The notes: generated by a model from the letters alone, not told the origin. Shown: positions 12,195 to 23,526, numbered from the stretch's first letter. The stretch: DNA of 64,000 nt from Ligula intestinalis (GCA_036362985.1 JAYGXS010000001.1:73108377-73172376), one strand, 5' to 3'. Program-made: numbers and translations.

Positions 12195-12389
12195 TTGGCA
12201 GCCAAAGCTAAGGAGCACTTGTCGAGTTGGTTATTAAAACAGGAGAATAGTATTCTCCGTTCTTCCATTGCTGCACACCTATTGGATAAGGGCCATTCTG
12301 TAGACCCCAAAACATTCGTCCGAGTACTTGTTCGGGACCGAAAAATTCGTAACTTGCGCTCCTTAGAGGCAGCCTGTATACGACGGTAA
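12195..12389 (+). pseudogene. PLE GIY-YIG endonuclease C-terminal part
   Basis: It encodes the part of the nuclease after YIGRTQR. It contains a conserved KEHL..WL segment and AAHLLDKGH, as in the HL..T.H region of PLE nucleases, and ends at a natural-looking stop after RR. One stop codon lies between YIGRTQR and this frame. Confidence 0.7.
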
Positions 12390-12395
12390 AATTAG

Positions 12396-12744
12396 TTGGA
12401 GCATGTTGTGAACCTTGCTTTCTCCTGGTAACATCCGGTTCCCTGATTCAAATCTCCCTGCCAGCATTTTTGCTTGAACGTTTTTCCCCTATCTCCGTAT
12501 CCACAGTGTTTCACTTACGACCGTTACTAATTAGACTAATTAGCCTAATTTACTAATTGATCTTCCTGACCTGTTTCTATGACCTCTTCCGTGTGAATTC
12601 AATTGTTGTATTCTGTCATTATTTACTCACTTGATGCAGCGAGAGGACGCAGCTGATGGGCACTCGCAAAATTTATGGTTCCATTAAATTCTGCTGTTTT
12701 CGCAACCTTCAAAATGGAAGATCTTGTTAATCACGCTATTCATG
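12396..12744. other. PLE 3' flank, no gene
   Basis: Short stretch between the PLE nuclease stop and the - strand candidate exon. I looked for a terminal hammerhead core as in the other PLE copies and did not find a convincing one. Confidence 0.4.
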
Positions 12745-13551
12745 CTATGCTATCATGACCACAGTAGATTTCATTCGTTTGCAATCGTCGCCATATTCCT
12801 TGCAGTGCAATTTATTTTCACAAGAATAACAAAACCGTTCGACAAATTCCCGAGGATCACTGTTCGACTGCAGATTGTGGACTCTGAGTATATTGAGTGG
12901 CTCCTCGCCAGTTGCTGTTGTTGACAGATACAGCTTGAAATCCTGGGCAAGTGCGCTCAACGTCAGGACCGCTGGACTAGGCTCAAAGAACACGACAATA
13001 TTCTTCCAGCCCTTTTGTCTCAGGAATATATGCAGAGATCGAAGAAGTGTAGGGCCCTTTAGATTCACCGCGAAGGTGATCTTTTTTGAGTGACTGAAGG
13101 GAAACTTCTCAGAATGCCTAAAAGACTCGACATTTTGGCAGAGATAGCTGATCTCATAGAGGTTTCTGTGGGCTTCAGGTGAGTCGGCTCCGCGAGCGAT
13201 CCAATCAGTGATGAAGTGGCAGTTGCTTCCAAGTCGTCGGCCCAAGGAAACGGAATAACCAGTACTGGAGTTTGCCAGAAGCCGGGCCTTTCTTAGGAAG
13301 CTAATAACACTGGAAGTGTGTACCGCTTCAACTAGGCTACAGCTGGCGACAAAACTTAAATAATAATTAACTTCTTTTGATGCTAGTTGACCGTCTGTTT
13401 GGGCCGATGCGTAGTCGATTGTAGTCCAGATTGTCTTTGAGGTATTGGTAACCCTCCCCTTTGGCCAGCAAGCCTGATTGATGTCCCCAAGGTAGAGATT
13501 TTTAAACTTGCCGCCGGCAGCGCCATGGCCGAGATTAAGATCCACCTCCAA
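12745..13551 (-). CDS. Candidate exon: extracellular receptor (ANF-receptor/PBP1-like) domain
   Basis: This is the longest uninterrupted non-transposon frame in the window, about 268 codons. There is no ATG at its upstream end, where an in-frame TGA precedes a possible 'gcag' acceptor near 13555, so it is more likely an internal exon than a full gene. Features of a secreted type 1 periplasmic-binding-protein fold are visible. A block reads 'LLRSLHIFLRQKGWKNIVVFF', recalling the fold's helix-then-GW-beta-strand segment. There are sequons NTSK and NSST, and paired cysteines near the C-terminal side (CYSCENKLHC). Such domains occur in receptor guanylyl cyclases and family C GPCRs. No membrane, kinase-like or cyclase segment was found nearby, so the full product is unknown. 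Assignment rests on pattern only. Confidence 0.42.
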   Translation of the reverse strand: MEVDLNLGHGAAGGKFKNLYLGDINQACWPKGRVTNTSKTIWTTIDYASAQTDGQLASKEVNYYLSFVASCSLVEAVHTSSVISFLRKARLLANSSTGYSVSLGRRLGSNCHFITDWIARGADSPEAHRNLYEISYLCQNVESFRHSEKFPFSHSKKITFAVNLKGPTLLRSLHIFLRQKGWKNIVVFFEPSPAVLTLSALAQDFKLYLSTTATGEEPLNILRVHNLQSNSDPREFVERFCYSCENKLHCKEYGDDCKRMKSTVVMIA

Positions 13552-14576
13552 CAGACTGCGTCATGAGTGCACATTATTTCAAAGTCTTGTTCTAAACAAA
13601 GATGCCGTAAATCGGCTGCTGAGCACAGAACTGTTTGAATACGAAAATATTAACGTTTGGGCGTCACCTTGGCTGAAACGTAATTGGATCGTCCGTGAAG
13701 GATAATAGTTAAAGTTCGAGGCATACGCAACGAAAATTTTGTCCTCTCATTTTTTTCTTGCTGCATTGCATACGCGAAAATGCAACGCTGGGTTTTTGAT
13801 TTTTAAAAAAATATTCAAAGTTATTTTTGGTTAATGGAGGCACAGTCATTTGCAGTCAGTGGCTGATTTTAACTAAAAGCTCGCTATTAAGTTAACTTGG
13901 TTTTTAAATAGAGAAATGGTCCCGATGATAACTTCAGAACAAACATTTCTGAAATATTCACTTCATTAAAAAAAGAAAAACGTAACTTATTGTGCAGGTT
14001 AACTCCTAAGCTAGCAAACTTGGAAATATAATTCAAAAATCCGTAAGCCAATGACTGAAACTTTTGGATAAGAGTCAGGACTGTTCTGTAGTTTTATGAT
14101 GGCAAACATTCCAACTTCTACTTTCAATAAACCTTGAAAATAGGCAAAATGTGCAGAGATCCATCAGTAAAATATCTTACAAAAGCGCGTCTTAGGGAGA
14201 TAACTTATACATGTATCCCCACCTAGGTATAAAAAAACACTTTTCTGAGCAGACTTAACGTCTAAAAATTGACTTCGCAATTTATGTGCTTATAATAATT
14301 CAAGAGGGTACTATTATAAGCTAAATTGTCATCTTAATTAGGGAGAACGTCCTACAGCCCACTATATTTCTAAATGCTTTTGAAAACATTATATTTAATT
14401 TGTTCTCCAAATAAATGAAACTTAATCTACATTTATGTGTTATCAATTAAAAACCTGAAAATCATGAGGTGTTTACCGCTCTTTGCGAAAGTAAAGTCCT
14501 CTTTGAATGTAAAAAGTTTATGTTTACGATTAAGCCCGACCATTATGTGTTAATGTACTGGTAACTGGCCCGTCCG

Positions 14577-14684
14577 TCAACATGTGCCATTATAAAAATT
14601 ATTATTCCCACGACCTTCTATGAAGAAAAGCAAGCAAAACCATGTTGCTAAAATTAAATGCATCTCAAACAATCTAGGTGCCAT
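14577..14684 (-). CDS. Possible signal-peptide exon upstream of the receptor-like exon
   Basis: From an in-frame ATG at 14684 the - strand reads MAPRLFEMHLILATW, then a further hydrophobic run (FCLLFFIEG), a textbook signal-peptide profile. It lies about 1 kb upstream of the extracellular-domain exon on the same strand. The downstream donor is poor ('gtcgtg'), so the link is speculative. Confidence 0.25.
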   Translation of the reverse strand: MAPRLFEMHLILATWFCLLFFIEGRGNNNFYNGTC

Positions 14685-14831
14685 AGGAAAATAAATCAGT
14701 CCACTGTCATACACTAAATAGGCAGGAGTAGGTAAATTGTGATATGACAGTAGCTGGGGTAACACACGAAACCCAAGAAATTTAACAAGAAAACCTCTAT
14801 TACGCAAATGCAGCTCACCTTCCGTCTCCAA

Positions 14832-16600
14832 AGCCTTACAGTAGTAAATTTACGCTCTTTCTCCGAAATAAGACATGCTGTGATTTGTCAAGTAAAATTA
14901 CGTTTTTTAAAAATAACAGTTTAGTTAGAAAATATGAAAGTTCGGTTAAGTGGAAAATCAACTTTTAACTTTAGAGAAAGCCTGTTAATGCAAAAAACGC
15001 TAGTGTATATAGCCGCACAAGTAGCATGTTTTTGGAAAATAATCATTTTGTAAAGTGTTCGGGTACATGTGCTTCCATATTACGTGCAATGTAACGTATG
15101 GCTGGTACCGAACAGTCCAAAATCTGAGTATGTATTTACTTGTCAGATGCAATCGTAAAGGTACCATTTTGAGTACACTAAGCGAGATTTCCTTCCGTCA
15201 AGTTTCTTTGTAATTTTTCATGCTTTTGATTGTGACAAGAATCAGATCTTTTTTGAAATGATGGTTCACACGTTACGATTTTCAGTGGTTTCGTTCGATA
15301 GTCCATAAATAAGGATTATGTTCTACATGCTTACCAAAGCCTTTTTAATGATATATTTTTAGACGCACTTACCTTAATAGCGAGATTTTGACATTCTTTC
15401 TGATGCACCTGTCTGTTTAAGTAATGGCTTCAGAATCACCTGAACTTGTCATCTTACTGCTAATAAATTTATTTCCGTGTCAAACGTTAGGTAACATTAT
15501 GCCTACGCTCAATTAAAAGGCTTTTTTTATACCTAGTTATTGCTTGAAAAGTGCTCAAATTAAGTATTTTGGCGTCAAATATTTTCGTAATTTACCTTTA
15601 TCGAACATAAATGAAAGATAAAAGTGGTAGAGTATGACCAGTTTTTTGGCTTTTCTGGCCATGAGCAATAAATAGTCCGCTGAAAATGAAAGTACTTACA
15701 TTTCTGTATATACTGGAGCAGTTTGCCATATAGTTCTTTGCTTTTGAGCCGAATTCTTCGATTGCGAAGACACAACGGAGTGGCAAAATATCGTATGATT
15801 CTGCGAATATTGAGAATCTTCCGTCTGTTCCATTCAAAGTTTCCCTATTTGTTCATACTGAACTATAGATAGAAAAACTTTGGACAACTTTTGTATACGG
15901 CCTGACAGAGGAAAGTGCAGGCACGTCTCGGACGCCCATATGCGTGCTTGTTTACGGTCGTTGTTTTCGGTGCGGTCGAATAAATTACATCCTTATAATG
16001 TATTTTCCAGAAATAGAGTAACTTTCATGATGAAAGTTGACTTGGTGAATTAGAATATAGTTGCTTCCGCTATTTTGATTCACTGAGTAGATTTAATTCT
16101 GAGAAAGTCTTTTAGTTAGGAAAATTCCCCTTTCAGTTGAGCTTATCAAGGGTAATGGGCATGAATATTTGCGAATGTGGGAGTAGTCTGATATCCAGGG
16201 ATTTCCCTATGCTATTAAGTATGACAGGAGCAAACGTTTTATCATTCTGTATTTTGCTATGGAAGAACTCCAAAATAAGTAAAAAAATTATTGAAAAATG
16301 CCTTCCAGAACTAGAAAATGTATTCCTTAATTGCCCAGATGCAAGTTCGTCTGGGTTTAAGAAATCACATTTGCTTTCAAAAACAAGGAAAAATCCTAGT
16401 TTAAAAAATTATTTGTTGCTATCGTGTGAAGTTTCGTGTCATGAAATGCAATAATAAATTCGTAACAACATTTATTTTACCATCCTGGTAACTTGGACCA
16501 TAAACTTGACATATAAACGGGAACGCACGACATACTTTCACTCTTCCGTGTTGTGCCGTGCCCTAGAGATTTTAAATCATTTGCTATCTGAAGCCGATTT
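14832..16600. other. A/T-rich stretch, no gene recognised
   Basis: The open frames (15575-15837 on -, 16137-16454 on +) have no recognisable domain. The 105-codon frame at 16137 is lysine/serine rich with no homologue I can name. Confidence 0.45.
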
Positions 16601-16639
16601 TGTCCACATACGAAATTTGGCAGTCAACGGGCTGCCGCA

Positions 16640-17330
16640 TTAGGCATGAACTACTATGTTTGAAATTAGCAAGGCCACAGTTTCCAAAATTATTAACTGT
16701 AAAACAGTGTCTGCAAGTAAGAACGTGAACGAAAACGGTCCATAAAAAAACAAGATGACGATTTTATTCGCCCAACACTAAAATTATCATTATATGACCG
16801 TTTAAGCTATCAACAGGGGAACAGTTTTCAATGTTCTCTCGGACTCTAGTTACAAGCAGAATGCGGAAATTTTTGCCACTGTCAGCAGAGGGCTATGGTT
16901 AAGCCATTTTTAAATAGGAAATTTATTAAAGAATGTTTCCTATCTGCTCAGAAATACGTTAGTCATAGACTTTCGTTTTGAAAAAAAGTATTTATTATTG
17001 TGATTAAGTACTATCCTTAGACAAGTCTACAAATTTGGCATATGCGGTCATACGCGGAAAGAACTTCCTCGAAGAACGCACTGTGTCGACACCAACATCT
17101 AACAACTATCGAAGCCTCATGGTTTGGATGGCGATAAAGTTCGGTGAGTGACCAATCTGGCGGTCGGAAAAACATACCGTTAACCGCCAGGTTTATGCTA
17201 ACATTGTCGAAGATGCCTTTGATTAAAGTGGCATTAACAGGCGTCGAATGGGCAGTTTCATGCTAAAAGACAATGCCCCTGCTCACTAATCAAAGGAGGT
17301 ATGATTAAAATTTACCTTACGACTGTAATC
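16640..17330 (+). mobile_element. Tc1/mariner-like transposase remnant
   Basis: Broken frames contain the diagnostic end of a DDE domain. 'VWMAIKFG' lies near 17120, then TVNRQVYANIVEDAFD near 17180-17225, then MGSFMLKDNAPAH near 17250-17290. DNAPAH carries the second catalytic Asp of Tc1/mariner transposases. The N-terminal helix-turn-helix part upstream is only faintly visible and full of stops. No terminal inverted repeats were found by eye. Confidence 0.6.
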
Positions 17331-18225
17331 TAACTTTTTAGACTACAAACACCTTTCCCTGCGGCCTGCGAACTATTTTTATTCCTCTGAACAGTCTGAA
17401 CCTCAATCCCACTGCAAGTGTCTCTGTTTTAATCAAAAGAAACTGAGAAGCCACTGAAATATATATATCAATGGAGCCGAAATTCCAATTCAACCTTAAT
17501 AATTGCATAGGTCAAACCACCATTGACAACATGGTTGTCTCTATGCCCTCCCGAATTACTGTTATCTAAACGTTGAACGACAATCCATAAACTATAACTA
17601 TGTTACATATTTATTGCTCTTCCTTATTTTGTCGTTTAATCTTACTTTCTTCCACTTTTATTAGTTTTATAATGAATTCTTGTCATTGACCTGTCGTACA
17701 GCCCTTTCTTTCGATTTCGACGTTTTTTCATAAAACCTATTAGTTTTTAGACAATAAATGATGCTCTTTACGTCAAAATATGTCTCCTATTAAGGATTTA
17801 TTCTAACCTTTCACGCTGTGTAACTTACAGTCAGTTGGAAAAGCGCTTTGCAAGCTAGAAGAGCTTTTATGCAGATTTGACGGTGTTACGCAAAATGTGA
17901 GCCATACTGTAAGTATATTACTTTATTTTGTAGTGCAAACGTAGCCGATGTGCAAAACCGATTTTTTAAGCTGAATCCGCTCACATTTTTTTCCGAAAGT
18001 AATATACTTGCACTTACCTTAATTTCATGAACGCAAAAAAATTTTGTGTTCGCTGAACAGATATAATTGAAATCTTTCTGGTCTTTGTTAATGTTCCTTT
18101 ATGGTACAATCAGCATGAGCAAGTTTTTTTCCGCAGCGTTTAGCAGCATAGGAAATTTCTTGGCTATAAAGGAACGTTAGATTTGGCCAGCACTGACTAC
18201 TTAATAGTGAATAAAATATCATAGT
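17331..18225. other. No gene; small inverted repeat inside
   Basis: Mostly A/T-rich. A 12-nt inverted repeat (aagtatattact at 17914-17925; agtaatatactt at 17999-18010) lies in a region with other matched T-rich flanks. Nothing else is recognisable. Confidence 0.4.
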
Positions 18226-18293
18226 ATCCTTTTCACCATCCCCAAAAGAAGAGGAAGAAGGTGCAAGGCTATGGACCATTTTATTTTGAGACT

Positions 18294-18327
18294 GACGTTT
18301 CGGACACTCTCTTGGTTCCATCGTCAG
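18294..18327 (-). ncRNA. Hammerhead-ribozyme-like core, all key boxes intact
   Basis: On the - strand CTGACGA is followed by a bulged stem II (GGA.AC ... GT.G.TCC), then GAAACGTC, then AGT. AGT pairs with the ACT directly before CTGACGA, giving stem I of at least three pairs. The cleavage triplet is GUC. This is the best-formed core in the window. Confidence 0.6.
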
Positions 18328-18623
18328 AGTAACTGGGCGGTTGCTCCTGTTCGTCAGGACTGTCGAAGACTTGCCGCGTGCCTGTTCTTATATCCACGCT
18401 CGATACACGACCTTTGATGTGCCTGTTTGCTGTTGACTGACCGTGAGTTTGATCGCTGGTGAGCTCGTGTGATCTCTGCTCACTTTTCGGCCGTCGCAAG
18501 CCAGCATACTGGCTGACATGCTCCTCGGTGACTGACGAGACATCAGTTGTTCCTGTCCGCCTGAGTTGGTCTCAACCTCGTGGGCGCGGCGGTCATGTGG
18601 TTCTTGGCTGGCTTCTCCCCTAT

Positions 18624-18944
18624 TTACCTCTGAAGCTGGCTGTATTCCACACTCGAGTTTATTTTAATTTCCTGTTGGCCTTGTTCGAACTGACCCGAGC
18701 CTTGTGCGTAACGCCCGGTAGGCGGGATGGAGGTATATGGCTCTGTTGAGTGTGCCATCTGCTGTGCATAGCCATAGATCATGGACAGATTATCTTTGCG
18801 CTTGATTGCCTGCTGATGCTCGTTCAATCTTGTGCCCAGGCGTCTGTTCGTTTCACCAACATACTTTGCATCGCAGTCTTGGCATGGTAGGCTGTTGACC
18901 ACACCTGATTGTTCTATCAATGGTAGCGGGTCTTTGGGCCGCAT
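18624..18944 (-). pseudogene. PLE GIY-YIG endonuclease fragment
   Basis: It begins MRPKDPLPLIEQSGVV, the usual linker before PLE nucleases, then C..C (CQDCDAKYVGETNRRLGTRL) with the YVGET form of the YIG motif. After KRKDNLS it drifts out of frame into the terminal region. Confidence 0.8.
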
Positions 18945-19537
18945 GATTTGCTGAATGATGTTGACTCCGGCCTATGAACCACACCGATCCAGAATGGTTT
19001 CAGGATTCTTGCAGCTGCCTCTGATGCATTCTTCACATAAAGGATTGCGAGCCAGAACTTGGGGCCCTCTCCTTTCGACTGCTCAAGGTAGGGCCTCTTA
19101 AGACACTTGCGTACAAAAGACTTAGGATGACCTTTGGCCTGACACCATCACCTTGCCTGCTTCTACTTCCAAGTGTTGGATGCGGGTCAAACGCTTTTTA
19201 GCAGATTTCACTGTCCACTCGGAATCCTTGGTAATTAAGCACAGTCGCTGTGCTTCAAAGTCGCGACTAGCTTCGGAAGTAAGTAGGAAAGAAGCTGGCC
19301 AGGAACCACATCACCGCCGCGCCCACGAGATTGAGATCAACTCAGGTGGACAAGAACAACTGATTACATCGTCAGTGAAAAGTGAGCAGAGGTCACATGA
19401 GCTCACCAGCGATCAAACTCACGGTCAGGCAACGGCGAACAGGCCGGCTAAAGGTCGTGCGACGAGCGCGGATATAAGAACAGGCACGCGGCAAGGCTTC
19501 AACAGTCCCGGCAAACAGGAACAACCGTCCAGTTACT

Positions 19538-19571
19538 CTGACGATGGAACCAAGAGAGTGTCCGAAACGTG
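19538..19571 (+). ncRNA. Hammerhead-like core with altered cleavage triplet
   Basis: This is the partner of 18294-18327. It has CTGACGA and the same stem II, but GAAACGTG instead of GAAACGTC. Hammerheads do not cleave after G, so this arm is predicted inactive while its partner is not. Confidence 0.55.
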
Positions 19572-19640
19572 AGTCTCAAAATAAAACAGTCCATGTCCTC
19601 GTCCCTTCTTCTTCCTCTTCTTTTGGGGATGGTGAAACCG

Positions 19641-21436
19641 ATATGATATTTGGACCTCGAATCTTCACCTTTATAAGTATTATATTAGGTAAATAAGGCG
19701 GCAAGTGCTATGAACGAGACGGCGTTGTGACAGGTTAAGAGACCACCAAAAAGGTGTTATCCAGCACCACTACCATCTAGAATAGAATAAGAGAGAGATG
19801 AAACAGCATAAAAAAACAACACGTGGAGGCTACACAGTTCCGAATAAAAAAAAGTAAACGGATGAAGCCGAGTGAGCCTATGGAAAAGAAAAAATGGGCA
19901 TCATGAAAAATACTACTAAAAACCTAAGTATTGGATTTCATCTGTCAAATGGATGCGGGTAGCTGCAGTATCCGGACTAGTTTAAATTTACTTGAATGAT
20001 AGTGTGTCTGTGGTTACAGTTTTATATCAGTGTTACCGGCCTATGAAGAAATATAGGTTTGCAGATATTTCCGAAGTGCAGTACTAGAATGAACAGAAAG
20101 CTCTTAGGAGTGTAGCCTGACCAAATGCTGGCAACATTTGCAGGCTTTCCTGAGGCATCGTGCCTGCCACCGACTGCCACAATGATTTCTTTCTCAACAG
20201 AGGACTGCCTCCAAGGTCATATGCCCTCGCTGTGGTTATGCCCACGCGATGACTGTCAACACGCAGCAACCTTAAACCGGACACGCACGTACGCGAACCT
20301 ATGCACGTGACAACTGGTCGCAATTCCTCAATGGATCACTTAGGTTCGTCATAACAGGTAATACGCCCAATCAGGCCACAAGCTGACGCGCTTGACAATC
20401 ACTCATAAGCAACTGTCACATCTCAGACAGTGAGTTGCACACGGACCGCAAAGATACCGCAAGTCCGCTCCCGATCGCCAGGCATGCCCCTGAGCGGGAC
20501 ATATAACGCGCTGAAAATCAGCCAGTGACAACTGCCACCCGAGACAAAAACTCCGACTTTTGTACACAATCAATCCTCCTCCGGGTTGACTCTAAAGTTT
20601 ACGCCCTTCTTTTGTGTTCTACCTTGAGGATTCCAACGGGCGTAGCTAGACGGTGACATCGCACTGATGTCACTGTTGTAAAAATGCAACTGGCATGAAG
20701 CCTGTTTAACTATAAAGGAAATAGGCTCCATAGGAAAGAGATCGGGAGGTAAAATAGCTCATTACTGGTAATCCTACATGTGCAGCGTCTAAAAAGTGCA
20801 TGCGCTCAGACTACTACAATCATCGGACCAAACCTGGAATCGTAGGAAAAAGCAGAATGCACATATGGGAAGAATGTATTGTACACAGAACTCCCAGTTA
20901 CCATCTACGGCAGCAGCGGTCACTGGCAAGCTAGGACTTCTGTTGGCTGCGTCCATTTATGTCCTGGAGAAGATTCAAGTGGTATCCAATTTGTGTGTGC
21001 TGCATTATCCAACGCGTGTCGAATGTAATTGCCGAGGGGGGGGGGCGTGTTTGTGGCCCCTAAGCAGTCTCGACTACCCGGGGGGACATGCGTGGCCGAC
21101 TTCCACTCGGCCACGTAAACTGTTTTCCTATTTAACTGCTAGTTGCATGTAAAATCCAAATTATAGGGCGGGAATGCCCATCCTTTCAGAAAGCCTGTCC
21201 ACCCCTTTCCTTCACTAACATCCCTAACTACCATTTTGTTCTCCCACGTCAGATGACTTTCACGGCTTCAGGCTTGAAAGTGCCATCACCGAGGCAAAAT
21301 CTACAAATTACCTCATGGGGCCCAGAGGGAAGCGCAACATTTCGCACAGTTCTTTTCTCCCAGGTAAGCTGGGTAAATCAGTGGATCGACTGGGTGTAAC
21401 AAAAATGGGCATCCTTGTGGTCTTTTTTAGGATAAT
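19641..21436. other. No gene recognised
   Basis: Short frames only. A run of nine G's sits near 21037-21045. No splice-supported exon or transposon protein motif was seen. Confidence 0.4.
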
Positions 21437-21439
21437 GCA

Positions 21440-21720
21440 ATTAACTGTAGGGCATGTGCCTGGGCTCAAGAAAGGCACTTGAGGAAATACAAAATGAAAG
21501 TGGTGCACAAACCAATGACTACTTTACGTGCCCAGTTTGTGCACCCTTACGATAGGCTTGGCTATTTCGACGAGACAGAAGTCGTTTACAAGATCCCATG
21601 CAAAGCTTGTGATACCGTGTACGGTGACCGAACAGGAGAAAAGACGGCGAAAAAACGTGAACATTTATCTGAAGTGGCCATGCATAGCCTTGATACAGGA
21701 CACAGACTCACATGAGACGA
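21440..21720 (+). mobile_element. Penelope-like element GIY-YIG fragment
   Basis: The frame at 21479-21715 reads VVHKPMTTLRAQFVHPYDR, then VVYKIPCKACDTVYGDRTGE and KKREHL. It keeps the C..C pair and a degraded Y(V)G.T.G.K motif. It is short, with no RT detected upstream and no terminal core. Confidence 0.7.
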
Positions 21721-22129
21721 AACACGCATAGGCGGAGTTTGCTCCTCCTAAATAGGCCGATAATTTCTTATGGCCATGCGCTTCGACAATTCTTGCATCC
21801 ACAGATCCATAGAGTTAGATGGAACTTTTAAAAATCTCAACGAACGATGGAAGAGACTAGCGCCACACAAAACAGACTGGCAGAAACCCCAGCTACCAAT
21901 CAGCCCCATTCCATATGATTATTTATTTTTTGTGCCCGTTTGAATTAATAATTGTTCGTTTGCACCTTCTCACTAGTCCGAATGCGAGGTGCAGGACTGG
22001 CCTCGAAAAGTTACAAAGTAAATTTATCATTTTTGTCCTAATGAACACCTCTTCAAATATGAGTTATGTATGAGTTTATAAAAGAACGATCTGCGGAACC
22101 AGACTCGAAAATTCACGCAATAAACGTTA

Positions 22130-22700
22130 TTTTTTCCCAAAGAAATTTATTGTTAATAACATATAAACATATAAGGTGGAAAATGGCCATCCCAAGAAGT
22201 GTAATTTGGGGGAAGAAATTCTTTGGGAACGGATAACTATTGCGTGAGTTTTTGTCACTGGTTCACAAGATTGTCGTGGAATAAGAACGAAAATGATATC
22301 TGGAGGGAATGGTTTACTCATCGTCTGATGTTCCACACTCTTTCTTGAGCACATCATCATCTTGATTTCTGCCTGGCCAATAACCTGTGCACTGTCGAAG
22401 CTGAATTTGTGGACATTTCAGCAGTTGCGCATGATGACATGCGAAAGTTCATATTTTCACTTCACGGCTAAGCTGTGCCCATGCATGCGTGATTTAAGCC
22501 GCTTGTCATTCATTCCGCAGTAATTAGCCGGACAAGTTATGCAGTTGACCCAGTACACAGCTTCTGACGTGTCCTTAGGTTTTCCGCAGTACTAAGCGCC
22601 GGATTGTGGCCTCTGGCCTCTGATCCAGGCTCACGTTGAGGGGCATCAATATACGTTCAGTGACCTCTCAGATGTCACTTATAGAAGGCAGGGTGCGGAT
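22130..22700 (-). mobile_element. Penelope-like element GIY-YIG fragment, heavily decayed
   Basis: On the - strand near 22670 the sequence reads LDQRPEATIRRLVLRK. After a frameshift it reads KPKDTSEAVYWVNCITCPAN, then YCGMNDKRLKSRMHGH, then FSFDSAQVIGQAE, ending near 22130. This order matches the PLE nuclease at 42600-42960. Multiple shifts and stops are present. Confidence 0.6.
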
Positions 22701-22950
22701 GATATCGGGTTTAATTTGTGTTCCCCGTCCGTTTTAGTGTGCCTTCGATTCAAGCACTGGTTTAGGAAGCTCCGCTGGTATCCATTGGAGAGGAGGAGTT
22801 TCCATAAGGACTTCATTTCAACGACAATCACCCCCTGTTGCATAAACGCAGTTGCGTCCGGACATTCGTCCTACGCATCAACACCCACTGCGGCACACAG
22901 GCAGAAAGGCTGCGAGAACGAAAGTCCTTGTGGCTTATGCCCTATATATT

Positions 22951-23027
22951 AGTGCCCTAACCGAAGTTTGAACCCGCAACCTAGTTAGTTAGAAGTTCAA
23001 AACTTTCACCACTGCACCAGGGACTCG
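22951..23027 (-). repeat. tRNA-derived SINE head
   Basis: The - strand reads 'gtccctggtgcagtggtg' (A box), an anticodon-like arm containing 'ttctaa', and a B box 'gggttcaaac'. It is similar in layout to the copy at 23267. The acceptor stem is not fully paired, so this is a SINE and not a functional tRNA. Confidence 0.65.
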
Positions 23028-23205
23028 TTGTCTTGCCGGTTTTTGATCGGGAATATACAGTGGCAGTAAGGTGCTCACCAATCAGAAATACTAATCTTAG
23101 TCTCCTTTGTCATTGTCTGTAAGGTCTTTTTATTTATCTCATTAGCAGCCTTGCGGCGTGGCTCGATATTGGGCCCAAAAGGCATCAGGATGGACGATTG
23201 TGTTC

Positions 23206-23526
23206 TGCAACTGATCAGTGTGCGCCTATCTGCCACTATGTATTACCAATCAAAAACCTGTAAGATGAGCTCGTGGTGCAGTGGTCAGAGCGTTGGACTT
23301 CTAACCAACGAGGTTGTTGGTTCGAAACTCTGGTGGGGCACCACGTAGAGCTGGGTATGGCCGACTGACGACGGCTAATAAGTCAGAAATGGCCAATAGT
23401 CTCCCTTGTTCTTTTCGGAAATGCCACTCTGCACACATCAGTAGACGCTTTGCAGCAAGGCTCAAGAGTGAGCCCGAAAGTCAAAAGAAAGGTTGAGTGA
23501 GTCCTCCAACTGATCAGTGAGCGCCC
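23206..23526 (+). repeat. tRNA-Arg(TCT)-like SINE copy
   Basis: The head at 23267-23345 has an A box (gtggtgcagtggtc), an anticodon stem (gttgg ... ccaac) with loop cttctaa (anticodon TCT), and a B box (ggttcgaaact). It is followed by an unrelated tail of about 160 nt. Direct repeats 'caactgatcagtg.gcgcc' lie at about 23208-23227 and 23508-23526, either target-site duplications or an internal duplication. Confidence 0.65.

Larger units (their letters stand above)
10390..12395 (+). mobile_element. Decayed Penelope-like element: reverse transcriptase plus GIY-YIG endonuclease
   Basis: Consecutive broken frames read as one PLE polyprotein. An N-terminal RT segment lies at 10422-10694 (LSLGFDFRVPTK). 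Fingers/palm follow at 10715-11023 (KVIVKPDKGHDVVILNR). The palm is at 11283-11549, with DVESLF, then VDGVAMGCPLGP (motif B), a TGA at 11547-11549, and YADE at 11550 in place of the YxDD active-site motif. The endonuclease is at about 12140-12389, with KYIGRTQR and KEHLSSWL. At least three frameshifts and several stops show it is non-functional. The YIGRT type of GIY-YIG separates it from the YVGET copies elsewhere in the window, so it belongs to a different PLE lineage, closer to the fragment at 51880-52400. Confidence 0.85.
18226..19640 (-). mobile_element. Penelope-like element fragment with ~370-nt facing inverted arms
   Basis: The - strand carries the PLE region from behind the RT (about 19260-19000, EAQRLCLITKDSEW and GHPKSFVRKCLKRP) into the GIY-YIG nuclease at 18944-18780, with YVGETNRRLGTRLNEH. 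Downstream (18640-18237) is the terminal region. A near-identical copy of that terminal region lies upstream in the opposite orientation (19270-19634), sharing 'catccccaaaagaagaggaa' at the tips, a hammerhead-like core, and long GC-rich blocks. The element is therefore a truncated ORF between facing arms, able to fold back on itself. Frameshifts and stops make it inactive. Confidence 0.85.

Noticed and set aside
16137..16454. 105-codon + strand frame as a possible gene
   Set aside because: No domain, no splice or start context, and A/T-rich composition like its surroundings.
23267..23345. Functional tRNA-Arg gene
   Set aside because: A and B boxes and the anticodon arm are present, but the acceptor stem does not pair and the unit continues into a SINE-like body.
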